Part shown: in pieces, positions 1 through 8,109 of the stretch
Numbering within the stretch: the first letter of the stretch is position 1
Layout: every line of letters starts with the position of its first letter
Assembly: GCF_030814995.1 (NCBI RefSeq)
Contig: NZ_JAUSVX010000001.1
Span: 434,001 to 498,000 of the forward strand
DNA from: Labrys wisconsinensis
Lineage (GTDB): Bacteria; Pseudomonadota; Alphaproteobacteria; Rhizobiales; Labraceae
Direction of reading: 5' to 3'
Length of the DNA stretch: 64,000 nt
Translations under genes and position numbers: made by a program
Notes under the pieces: generated by a model
Seen by the model: the letters and a program-made list of their open reading frames with translations, nothing else
Told to the model about the DNA's origin: nothing
Databases searched by the model: none

Positions 1-173
1 TCGCCGACAAGGGCAACGACTACACTGCCTGGGTCGCCGGCGGCCAGTTGGTCTACACCGTCGTCAAGGGCATGACTGTGGCAGGCGAAGTCTCCTACCA
101 GAGCATCGACGTCACGGGTAAGAGCACCGTCGACACCTGGGCCGGCGCCATGCGCGTGCGTCGCTCCTTCTGA
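1..173 (+). CDS. Outer-membrane porin, C-terminal fragment
   Basis: The frame is open from the left edge and ends at a TGA at 171-173, so only the last ~56 residues are present. They alternate polar and hydrophobic residues as in beta-strands, and the protein ends WAGAMRVRRSF, with the terminal aromatic Phe that the BAM machinery recognises in outer-membrane barrels. The ending closely resembles alphaproteobacterial Porin_2 family proteins, which form trimeric general-diffusion pores. Family assignment rests on the tail only. A strong bidirectional terminator follows at once. Confidence 0.75.
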   Translation, partial: ADKGNDYTAWVAGGQLVYTVVKGMTVAGEVSYQSIDVTGKSTVDTWAGAMRVRRSF

Positions 174-199
174 GGCGAAAGCCGGATCTACTCGACATG

Positions 200-236
200 A
201 AAGGGCCCGGCGGAGCGATCCGCCGGGCCCTTTTCT
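200..236. terminator. Bidirectional rho-independent terminator
   Basis: A perfect 15-bp stem (200-214 with 219-233) closes on a GCGA tetraloop. It is followed by a T-run on the plus strand and, because the stem begins with AAA, a T-run on the minus strand as well. It lies between the convergent porin and caspase-like genes and can serve both. Confidence 0.9.
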
Positions 237-258
237 TCATCGACGATTGTCCGCTGCT

Positions 259-1821
259 TCAGTGGTTGAACGCGCCGGACAGGGCGCCGCCGATCAGGGC
301 GCCGCCGACCGCGCCCATGAAGGCGTCGCGCCCGGAAGTGTCGCTCGGCGGCGGGCGCTGGCGGTCGACCACCTGCTCGTCCTGCGGCGGCGGCCGGCGC
401 CGGACGACGCGCGGCGGGCCGTCCGGCTGGATCGGCTGCTGGCGCACGACCTTCACCTTCGGCTTCTTCGGCGCCGGCGGCACGGCCGCCATGGTCTTTT
501 GCAGCGCCGCATAGGCGACGTTGGTCTCGGCCAGCAGGAAGTCGTATTGCGGCTTGTTGAAATAGCCGGTGCCGGGAATGCCTCGGGCGGTCTGCCACTT
601 GCCGATGGCGATGCGGGTCTTTGCCCCGAAATTGCCGTTGGCAGCGGAAGGATCGAAGCCCGCCAGCTTCAGCCGCTGCTGGATGGCCTTCTGTGCCGCC
701 TGGTCGAGGTCGAGTCCCGCCTCGGTCTCGGCGGAGCTGGCGGCCTGCGCCACCTCGGGCGGCGCCGGGACCGGGCCTTGCGTCGGCACGATGCCGCCGG
801 CGGGCGGCGCCAGCATGGCCTGCTTGCTGCGCTGGATGGCGTTGCGCGCCAGCGCGACATAGAGGCCGCTCGGATAGGTATCAATATAGGACTGGTAGTC
901 CTCGACCGTGTTCGACTGCTTCACCGCCGCCCACAGGGCGTTCTCCCGGCCGAGCGCCACCGCATCGTCCGGCTGCGCCGCCGGGACCGGGGCGAGCGCC
1001 GCAGGCACGCTCGGGGCCGGCGCCGCGTCGGTCGCGACCGTCTGGGCGGCCGGATTGAGGAAGACGTCGCCGGTCAGCGAAGCCTGCACCCAGGGGCGCT
1101 GGCGGTTGTCGGTCAGCTTCAGCACCGCGCTGGTCACCCGGTTCATCACGCTGGAGAGGCTGGCATTGCCGCCGATATTCTCCAGGAGCGCCTGCGTGAA
1201 CGGCGAGTGGTCGCCGTTGCCGTCGAGGGCCACGTTGCCGGGGTCGGTGGCAAAGGCGATCAGCGATCCTTCGCTGGCCGCCTGGTTGACGACCTTCATG
1301 TCGGCCATGCCGCTGACCACGGCGATCGACCGCGACCGCGCCGCCAGGCTGCGCGACAGCGGATTGTCGCGGCAGGCATCGAGCAGCGCGATCTTCAGCT
1401 TCACGTCGCGCGACATCTGGTCGATGACGAAGCCGACCTTGGTGATCTCGAAATCGACCGAGAGGGCGTCCTCCAGCTTGGCGTCGACGGGAACGATATA
1501 GTTCTCGCTGTTCACCTGCATGCCATGGCCGGCATAGTAGAACAGACCGACATCGGCGCCGCTGACGGCACGGGCGAAACGCTGCACCAGCGCGCTCATG
1601 CCCTGCTTGTCGAGGTCATAGCCCTCGACCACCTGGAAGCCCAGCGCCTTGAGCTTGTCGGCCATGGCATGGGCATCGCGCGGCGGGTTGGGCAGCGCCG
1701 GGGCGTTGACATAGGCGCCGTTGCCGATGACCAGCGCGACGCGCTTGTCGGCGAGCGCCGCGCCTTGCAGGCCGATCAGGGTGAGGATCGCCAGACCGAG
1801 GGTGCGGAAGAGTGGCGTCAT
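259..1821 (-). CDS. Secreted caspase-like (C14) protein with peptidoglycan-binding domain
   Basis: This 520-residue protein starts at the ATG at 1821, preceded by an AGGAG; an in-frame start farther upstream would bury the signal peptide. Residues 1-24 are a signal peptide ending ALA. Residues 26-255 form a caspase-like p20 domain, with the catalytic pair His99 in YYAGHG and Cys150 in LLDACRDNP. A linker with a short helical repeat follows, then a peptidoglycan-binding_1 domain (about 373-432), a Pro/Arg-rich stretch and a glycine-rich hydrophobic tail (about 503-517). Bacterial relatives are orthocaspase-type peptidases, usually Arg/Lys-directed. Here the signal peptide and wall-binding domain suggest action in the periplasm. 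The substrate is unknown. Confidence 0.85.
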   Translation of the reverse strand: MTPLFRTLGLAILTLIGLQGAALADKRVALVIGNGAYVNAPALPNPPRDAHAMADKLKALGFQVVEGYDLDKQGMSALVQRFARAVSGADVGLFYYAGHGMQVNSENYIVPVDAKLEDALSVDFEITKVGFVIDQMSRDVKLKIALLDACRDNPLSRSLAARSRSIAVVSGMADMKVVNQAASEGSLIAFATDPGNVALDGNGDHSPFTQALLENIGGNASLSSVMNRVTSAVLKLTDNRQRPWVQASLTGDVFLNPAAQTVATDAAPAPSVPAALAPVPAAQPDDAVALGRENALWAAVKQSNTVEDYQSYIDTYPSGLYVALARNAIQRSKQAMLAPPAGGIVPTQGPVPAPPEVAQAASSAETEAGLDLDQAAQKAIQQRLKLAGFDPSAANGNFGAKTRIAIGKWQTARGIPGTGYFNKPQYDFLLAETNVAYAALQKTMAAVPPAPKKPKVKVVRQQPIQPDGPPRVVRRRPPPQDEQVVDRQRPPPSDTSGRDAFMGAVGGALIGGALSGAFNH

Positions 1822-2034
1822 GACGGCTCCTGTGTCGCAAGTCCGGAACGAGCTGTGATTCTCACGGCATCCGACTGCCACATGACTCAACGACATGCCG
1901 ACGCGTTGCCGCACCAACGACGTTGAGGCAACCGCCTGCAGCGCAATCAAGCCCCAGAGCCCGTTGCCACACAACACATGAGAGATCTGTGCGCTTTCGC
2001 ACATGACGCTGCGTTATCCAGCATCGGGACCTTC

Positions 2035-3054
2035 CTATGCCGGGTTCCGCGTCTTGATCCAGCGATCGAATCCGACGGCCAGGATGATGATCAGGCCGAT
2101 CACGATCTGCTGCACATAGCTCGACACATTGTTCAGGACGAGCCCGTTGACGAGCACGCCGATCAGGATGGCGCCCACCACGGTGCCCACCACCGACCCG
2201 GCGCCGCCGAAGAGGCTGGTGCCGCCGATCACGACCGAGGCGATGACGGTGAGCTCATAGCCGATGCCCGCCACCGCCTCGGCCGAATTCAGCCGCGCCG
2301 ACAGGACGAAGCCGGCCAGGCCCGCAAAGAACCCGACGATGACATAGACCGACAGGATGAGGCGATCGACCGGCAGGCCCGACAGGCGCGCCGCCTCGGG
2401 GTTGCCGCCGACGGCATAGATGTGCCGGCCGTAGCGGGTGTGGCGCAGCACGATGTGGCAGATCGCGGCACAGGCGAGGAAGATGATCACCGGCACCGGG
2501 ATCGGGCCGACATAGCCCTGCCCCCACCAGCGGTAGTCCGCCTCGAAGCCCGAGATCGGGCCGCCCCCGGAAAACCACAGCGTCATGCCGCGAAAGATCG
2601 AGAGGCCGCCGAGCGTCACCACGAAGGGCGGCACCTTCAGCTTGGTGATGCCGAGCCCCTGGAGCAGGCCGCCGGTGAGGCCGATGCCGATCGCCACCAG
2701 CATCGCCGTCATCGCCCCATGGCCCGCGGCAGCGCTGTCGTCCAGCGAAAGGGTGTTGCCGGTCGAGCCCTTGGCGACGGCGGCGGCGATCATCCCCGCA
2801 AGCGCCAGGAGCGAGCCGACCGACAGGTCGATGCCCGCCGTCAGGATGACGAAGGTCATGCCGAGCGCGATGAGGCCGGTGATCGAGATCTGCCGCATCA
2901 CGTTGAAGAGATTGGTCGAGTTGAGGAAGCGCGGCTCGAGCACCGCAAAGACCGCCATCATCGCCAAGAGGAAGATCAGCGGCGCCAGGCCGGCGACGAG
3001 GCGGCTCAGGGCGCGGCGATCGGAGGTGGGCTTGCCGGGTGCATTGTCGGTCAT
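2035..3054 (-). CDS. Ribose-type sugar ABC transporter permease
   Basis: This 339-residue polytopic membrane protein of the BPD_transp_2 family (RbsC-like) has about eight to ten hydrophobic helices. It carries the conserved loop ITLGMTFVILTAGIDLSVGS-type segment near residues 60-80 and a glycine-rich GGTSLFGGAGSVVGT stretch near the C-terminal third, both typical of carbohydrate permeases. It is the last gene of a leftward operon, one base after the ATPase stop, and forms the membrane channel for the sugar delivered by the binding protein. The exact sugar cannot be told from sequence. Confidence 0.9.
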   Translation of the reverse strand: MTDNAPGKPTSDRRALSRLVAGLAPLIFLLAMMAVFAVLEPRFLNSTNLFNVMRQISITGLIALGMTFVILTAGIDLSVGSLLALAGMIAAAVAKGSTGNTLSLDDSAAAGHGAMTAMLVAIGIGLTGGLLQGLGITKLKVPPFVVTLGGLSIFRGMTLWFSGGGPISGFEADYRWWGQGYVGPIPVPVIIFLACAAICHIVLRHTRYGRHIYAVGGNPEAARLSGLPVDRLILSVYVIVGFFAGLAGFVLSARLNSAEAVAGIGYELTVIASVVIGGTSLFGGAGSVVGTVVGAILIGVLVNGLVLNNVSSYVQQIVIGLIIILAVGFDRWIKTRNPA

Positions 3055-3055
3055 G

Positions 3056-4591
3056 TCAGGCCGCGTCGCGCTGTTCGAGGGTCATCAAGGTCATCAGCCG
3101 CTCTTGGGTGGCGTCATTGGCCGACACTTCGCCGGTGATCCGTCCGGCTCGCATGGTGACGATCCGGTCTGAGATCGCCATCACCTCGGGCAGATCGGAC
3201 GAGATCGCGATGACCGCGACACCGCGCGCGGCGAGCTGGTCGAGCAATTCGTGCACCTCGGCCTTGGCGCCGATGTCGACGCCGCGCGTCGGCTCGTCGA
3301 CGATCAAGATCTTCGGCTCCAGCTGCAGCCAGCGCGCCAGCACGATCTTCTGCTGGTTGCCGCCCGACAAGGCCCCGACCCGCTGGCCGGGATCGCGCAT
3401 GCGCACGTGCATCGACCGGCGAAAGCCGTCGAGCGCCCGCCCTTCGGCGGCCTCGTCGACGAAAACGCCGAGAGTGGAAAAGCGCTCCAGTCCGGCGATC
3501 GAAAAATTCTGGCGAATGGCGAGATCGAGGAACAGCGCCTGCTGCTTGCGGTCCTCGGGGACGAGGCCGATGCCATGGCGGATCGCGTCGCGCGGCGAGC
3601 GGATGGAAGCCGGCCGGCCGTCGATGCGGATTTCGCCCGCGGCCAGCGGATCGGCGCCGAACACGGCCCGGGCGAATTCGGTGCGCCCCGCCCCTACCAG
3701 GCCGGCGATCCCCAGAATCTCACCGGCCCGCACGTCGAGATTGATGCCGCGCAACACCGTGCCATGGCTGCGGCGGCCGGATCTGGCCGTCGACAGGTCG
3801 CGCGTCGACAGGCGGACCGCGCCGGCCTCGTGCCGGCGCTCGGGGCGGCGATAGAGATCCGATGCGGACCTGCCGACCATCAGCTCGATGATCTGCGGGA
3901 TGGTGAGCCCGCGCCGCTCGCGCACCCCGGCGAGCTTGCCGTCGCGCAGCACCGTGAAGCGGTCGCAGATCTGCATGGCCTCTTCCAGGCGGTGGGTGAC
4001 GAACAGGATGCTGACTCCCTCGTCACGCAATTGGCGCATGATCGCGATCAGCCGCTCGACCTCGGTCTCGGTGAGCGCCGAGGTCGGCTCGTCCATCACC
4101 ACCAGCCGCGCCTTCATCGACAGCGCGCGGGCGATCTCCACCATCTGCTGCTCGGCCACCGACAGGGCCGAGACCGGGATCCCCGGGTCGATGGCAAGGC
4201 CGATGCGATCGAGCTGCTCGCGCGCCATCGACCGCATCTTCGGCCAATCGACGAACAGGCCCATCCGCGTCGGCTCGCGGCCGATGAAGATATTCTCGGC
4301 CACCGTCAGCGTCGGGACGAGGTTGAATTCCTGATAGATCGTGACGATGCCGAGCGCCTGGGCCGCCAGCGGATTGGGCGCCGTCATATCAGCGCCGTCC
4401 CACAGCATCGTTCCGGCGTCGGGCGGCTGCGCCCCGGATATGATCTTCAGCAGCGTCGATTTGCCGGCTCCGTTTTCACCGAGCAGCCCATGCACCTCGC
4501 CGGGCTGGACCGAGATGCCGACATCGTCCAGCGCCTGGACACCCAGGAAGCGCTTCGACAAGCCGGAAAGGGAGAGAAGGGGAGATGACAT
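3056..4591 (-). CDS. Ribose-type sugar ABC transporter ATP-binding protein
   Basis: A 511-residue tandem ATPase of the RbsA/MglA class. The first nucleotide-binding domain has a Walker A (GENGAGKST, about 38-46), an unusual signature LSVAEQQ and Walker B VMDEPTSALTE. The second has a degenerate Walker A (GLVGAGRTE), the signature LSGGNQQK and Walker B IVDEPTRGVD. This pairing of one full and one degenerate domain is normal for the family. It energises import through the permease encoded one base downstream. The binding-protein gene lies 261 bp upstream in the same direction. Confidence 0.93.
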   Translation of the reverse strand: MSSPLLSLSGLSKRFLGVQALDDVGISVQPGEVHGLLGENGAGKSTLLKIISGAQPPDAGTMLWDGADMTAPNPLAAQALGIVTIYQEFNLVPTLTVAENIFIGREPTRMGLFVDWPKMRSMAREQLDRIGLAIDPGIPVSALSVAEQQMVEIARALSMKARLVVMDEPTSALTETEVERLIAIMRQLRDEGVSILFVTHRLEEAMQICDRFTVLRDGKLAGVRERRGLTIPQIIELMVGRSASDLYRRPERRHEAGAVRLSTRDLSTARSGRRSHGTVLRGINLDVRAGEILGIAGLVGAGRTEFARAVFGADPLAAGEIRIDGRPASIRSPRDAIRHGIGLVPEDRKQQALFLDLAIRQNFSIAGLERFSTLGVFVDEAAEGRALDGFRRSMHVRMRDPGQRVGALSGGNQQKIVLARWLQLEPKILIVDEPTRGVDIGAKAEVHELLDQLAARGVAVIAISSDLPEVMAISDRIVTMRAGRITGEVSANDATQERLMTLMTLEQRDAA

Positions 4592-4852
4592 CGCGGTCCC
4601 TCATGCCGGGCGCCGGGCCTGAGCAGGTGCCGGAGAACCTGCTGCCTCTGACGAAAGCCGAACCTCGCCGCATGGCGCCCAGGCTATCGCCGAGACGGGC
4701 GGACGCAGTCCGTCCGTCTCATCCTGCCGCAGGACCCATCGACGCGCTCGCGCGAGAGCGCGGGAAATCCTGCACTGTCGCGACGAGCCGGGGGGCGGCG
4801 CGTCTCCGCGCGCCCTCCCGTCACCCCGTCACCGCATCTCGCAGTGACCCCG

Positions 4853-5827
4853 TCACTGCATCTCGCCGAGGCGCTCGGCCTTGTCGAGATTGTCCTTGGT
4901 CAGGACGATCGGCGTCAGCAGCGTCAAGTCCTTCTCGGGCTTCTTGCCGTCGCGGGCAAAGGCGACGGCGATGCGCATGGCGATGCGGCTCTGCTCGCCG
5001 GGGAACTGCTCGACGGTGCCGGCCATGGCGCCTTCCTTCACCATCTTCAGCGCCTCGGGGAGGGCGTCGAAGCCATAGATCTTGATGCCGGTGAGGTTGC
5101 GCGCCTTCACCGCCTCCATCGCGCCCAGCGCCATGTCGTCATTGGCGCAGACGATCACGTCAGGCGGGTTCGCCGCGCCGGCAAGGCCCGCCTCGGTCAC
5201 GCTCAGCGCTTCGGCACGGGCGAAATTCGCCGTCTGCTCGAACACGATCTGGTATTTGTCCTTGACCTTGTCCAGAACGCTGTGGAGGCCCTTGTTCCGG
5301 TCGATCGCCGGGCCGGCGCCGGGCTGGCCCTGCAGATGGAAGATCCTGGCGCCGTTCGGGAAGGCGGCGATGATGGCGTTGCCCTGCGCCTCGCCGCCGG
5401 CGACATTGTCGGCGCCGACATGGGCCAGGATGCCCGTCACGTTCTTGACGCGGCGGTCGATGGTGACGACCGGCACGCCGGCCTCGACAGCCGCCTGCAA
5501 GGCGGGAGCCATGGCATCGACGTCGAGCGGCGAGATGACGATGGCGTCGACCTTCTGGGTCACGGCAGCTTCGACGTCGCCGGTCTGCTTCGTCGCCTGG
5601 TTCTGGCCGTCGGTCTCGATCAGCTTGACGCCGCCCTGTGCCGCGGCTTCGGCCGCGAGCTGCTTTTGCATATGGACGAAGAAGGGGAAGGACAGGCTCG
5701 GCAGCGACGTGGCGATGGTCAGGTCCTTGCCGGCGGCGAAGGACGGGCGTGTCCCCAAGGCGAGCCCGACGGCGGCCAGGCTCGTTCCCAGCAGAAAGTC
5801 ACGGCGATTGAGATCGCGACGGTTCAT
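4853..5827 (-). CDS. Sugar ABC transporter substrate-binding protein (Tat-exported)
   Basis: A 324-residue periplasmic-binding protein of the RbsB/LacI-like fold. The N-terminus has a twin-arginine motif (NRRDFLLG) followed by a hydrophobic stretch and a cleavage site near SFAA, so export is probably by the Tat route. Features of the family include AIVISPLDVDAM and GVPVVTIDRRV in the first lobe and VIVCANDDMALG in the hinge region. The start ATG follows GAGGGA. It is the first gene of a leftward operon with the ATPase and permease. The 261-bp gap after it leaves room for a hairpin or processing site, but I did not see a clear terminator. Confidence 0.9.
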   Translation of the reverse strand: MNRRDLNRRDFLLGTSLAAVGLALGTRPSFAAGKDLTIATSLPSLSFPFFVHMQKQLAAEAAAQGGVKLIETDGQNQATKQTGDVEAAVTQKVDAIVISPLDVDAMAPALQAAVEAGVPVVTIDRRVKNVTGILAHVGADNVAGGEAQGNAIIAAFPNGARIFHLQGQPGAGPAIDRNKGLHSVLDKVKDKYQIVFEQTANFARAEALSVTEAGLAGAANPPDVIVCANDDMALGAMEAVKARNLTGIKIYGFDALPEALKMVKEGAMAGTVEQFPGEQSRIAMRIAVAFARDGKKPEKDLTLLTPIVLTKDNLDKAERLGEMQ

Positions 5828-5874
5828 GGCGTTTTATCCCTCGGTTCGCGCCCTCTGGCGGGACGCTGCGAGCA

Positions 5875-5903
5875 GAATGAGGAGCAAACGTTTGGCCGGT
5901 CAA
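5875..5903 (-). promoter_or_regulatory. Probable promoter with LacI-type operator for the sugar ABC operon
   Basis: On the minus strand a TTGACC (-35, 5898-5903) is separated by 17 bp from TCATTC (weak -10, 5875-5880). The spacer contains the perfect palindrome CAAACGTTTG (5885-5894), which has the central CG and flanking A/T tracts typical of LacI/GalR-family operators. It sits 48 bp upstream of the binding-protein start. No LacI-type gene is present in the window, so the regulator is inferred to be elsewhere. Confidence 0.5.
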
Positions 5904-5996
5904 ATTATTTCTGCGGCGCGAGCCTGCCCCTCCAGTGTTCCGACTCTAACGGCTCGTTCCGAACCGTCAGCCCGGAACCCTAGTTGGTTCAATGCT

Positions 5997-6018
5997 TTGT
6001 GTTGGGCTTCCAACACAA
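5997..6018. repeat. Inverted repeat downstream of the hydantoinase-like gene
   Basis: TTGTGTTGG (5997-6005) and CCAACACAA (6010-6018) form a perfect 9-bp stem with a 4-nt loop, 32 bp past the hydantoinase-like stop on the minus strand. There is no T-run after it. It could slow or end transcription, stabilise the 3' end, or bind a regulator of the ABC operon. Confidence 0.45.
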
Positions 6019-6049
6019 TGGTCGGGGACCAAGCGTCGGAAGCACAACA

Positions 6050-8041
6050 CTAGCCCGCCCCGATCCGAGGCCGCCCGGAGGCGCGCGCGGAGACCGTCGC
6101 CTCGACGAAGATCTCCCGCCCCTCGGTCTGCGCCTTCCTCACCTCGACGGCGGCGCTGACCTCGACGGCGCCGGCGCCCGCCCGGATCGCCGCAGCCGCC
6201 GCCTCGCCGCGCGCCGCCTCGCGAGCCAGCGCCAGGGCCTCGGCAAGGTCGCCGAAATCGCGGGCGAGGCCGGCGCCGAGCACGCGGAACACGCCCTCCA
6301 CCGGCTGCAGCACCTTGACCTCGGCGCTCGCGTGCACGCCGCCGACCACGGCGCCGACGGCATTCGCCACCTCCGCGTGCTCGGGCACCAGCGAAGGCGC
6401 GCGCACCAGCCGGGCGATGTCGGGATAATAGGTGGCGGCCGAGGCGCCCAGCCCGACCAGCGGCGCCGACAGCGACAGGGAGAGGCGCACCAGGCCGGTA
6501 GGATCCGCCATGGCCGCGACGGCCAGAGGATGGCGCGACAGGCCCGCATCCTCGAAGCCGTCCTCGGCCAGGGCGCAGTCGAGCACGAACTCGGCCGAGC
6601 AGCGCACCAGCGTGTCGACCACGCGCTGCGCCAGCTCGCGGCCGGTCTCGGCGAAGGCCCGGCCGGTCGCCCCGCGTCGGCGGGCGAACAGCTCGGCGCC
6701 CTTCAGCGCCGCCGCCGCATCCCAGGCGGAGTGCAGGCCGAGCACATGGGCGGCGTCGGACGGTGTCAGCCCGGCGGCGATGACGAGACGCCGGTCGACG
6801 AGGCGGCGCAGCGCATTGGTCTCGCGCCGGCTCGTCACCAGCCGGTCCGCCGCCTGCGCCCGGCCGCCGAGGCGCGCGAGCAGCGCCGTCTCCGGCTCGG
6901 ACAGGCCCGCGGGCGGCGATCCGAGCGGCAGGACGAAGCGCCCGTCGAGCTCCGCCGGAGCCTCGGCGCGGCGCTGGCGGTCGAGCGTCGCATGCACGAG
7001 GTCGCCGTATTCCTCGGCCAGCAGCGACAGCGGCATGACCCGGCGCGGCCCGAGCCGCAGCGCCGTCTCCAGGCCGCTCTGGTCGAGCCACACCTCGCTG
7101 TCGCCGCCGAGCCCGCAGGTGCGGATGGCGATCGCCTCCACCATGGTGCGGAAGCCGCCGATCAGCGCCCCGGCGGGGTCGACGCGCGGGCGGCCGTCGC
7201 GCAGCACCACCACGTCGGTGGTGGTGCCGCCGATGTCCGAGACGATGGCATCGCGCGTGCCCGCCAGGAAGGCCCCGCCGACCGCGCTGGCCGCCGGGCC
7301 GGAAAAGATCGTCTCGATCGGCCGCGTCCGGGCGAGGCTGGCCGTGACCAGCGCCCCGTCGCCGCGCACCACCATCAGCGGCGCGCCGATGCCGAGAGCG
7401 CCGAGCCGCTCCTCCGTGGCCGCGATCAGCGCTTCGAGGAGGTGGATCAGCCGGGCATTGAGCAACGAGGTCAGGGCCCGCTTCGGCCCGTCGAGCCTGG
7501 CCGAGAGCTCGTGCCCGCAGGAGACCGGCAGGCCGGTCTCGCGCCGCAGCAGCTCGCGCGCCGCGATCTCGTGCTCGGGATTGAGCACCGCGAAGCGGCC
7601 GGTGACGGCGAAGCCGCTGAGCGAAGGCGCGAGGCGCACGGCCTCCGCGGCCAGCGTGGCGACATCGAGCGGCATGCGCTCGGCGCCGAAGCTGTCATGG
7701 CCGCCCGCAATCAGCAGCACGGGATCTCCGCCCAGCGCCGCCTTGAGGGCCGGACGCTCGGCGTCGGCGGCGTCGAAGCCGATGAACACCAGGCCGACGC
7801 GCCCGCCCTGGCCTTCGACCATGGCGTTGGTGGCCAGCGTCGTCGACAGGGAGACGAGGGCGATATGGGCCGGATCCACGCCGGAGCGCCCGAGCACGGC
7901 CTCCACCGCCCCGCCGACGCCGAGCGCCAGGTCGTGATGGGTGGTGAGGGCCTTCGCCTTGGCGACGACGCCGCGCGCTTCATCATAGAGGACGGCATCG
8001 GTAAAGGTGCCGCCGGTGTCGATACCGAGCAGGAGGGGCAT
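6050..8041 (-). CDS. Hydantoinase/5-oxoprolinase family protein (HyuA-like)
   Basis: About 663 residues of the HyuA/OplA family, ATP-dependent enzymes that open hydantoin or oxoproline rings. The N-terminus has the actin-like phosphate-binding motif GIDTGGTFTD, and a second nucleotide-binding segment reads VSDIGGTTTDVVV. I chose the ATG at 8041 because homologues begin just before GIDTGG; a GTG at 8065 adds eight residues, and neither start has a good ribosome site. The usual HyuB partner is not next to it. The gene lies in a leftward run behind the STT3-like gene, so the substrate is open. Confidence 0.85.
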   Translation of the reverse strand: MPLLLGIDTGGTFTDAVLYDEARGVVAKAKALTTHHDLALGVGGAVEAVLGRSGVDPAHIALVSLSTTLATNAMVEGQGGRVGLVFIGFDAADAERPALKAALGGDPVLLIAGGHDSFGAERMPLDVATLAAEAVRLAPSLSGFAVTGRFAVLNPEHEIAARELLRRETGLPVSCGHELSARLDGPKRALTSLLNARLIHLLEALIAATEERLGALGIGAPLMVVRGDGALVTASLARTRPIETIFSGPAASAVGGAFLAGTRDAIVSDIGGTTTDVVVLRDGRPRVDPAGALIGGFRTMVEAIAIRTCGLGGDSEVWLDQSGLETALRLGPRRVMPLSLLAEEYGDLVHATLDRQRRAEAPAELDGRFVLPLGSPPAGLSEPETALLARLGGRAQAADRLVTSRRETNALRRLVDRRLVIAAGLTPSDAAHVLGLHSAWDAAAALKGAELFARRRGATGRAFAETGRELAQRVVDTLVRCSAEFVLDCALAEDGFEDAGLSRHPLAVAAMADPTGLVRLSLSLSAPLVGLGASAATYYPDIARLVRAPSLVPEHAEVANAVGAVVGGVHASAEVKVLQPVEGVFRVLGAGLARDFGDLAEALALAREAARGEAAAAAIRAGAGAVEVSAAVEVRKAQTEGREIFVEATVSARASGRPRIGAG

Positions 8042-8109
8042 GGCGGTTGCGGTAGCAGACGCCACGTCCGCCGGCTAGAGGCCGTTGAGGGCCATGGGAG
8101 ATCCTGCGC

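Noticed and set aside
247-1926. Long plus-strand open frame opposite the caspase-like gene
   Set aside because: It is the GC-rich antisense shadow; its translation is Arg/Gly/His-rich without any family pattern, while the minus strand encodes a clear protein with a ribosome site.
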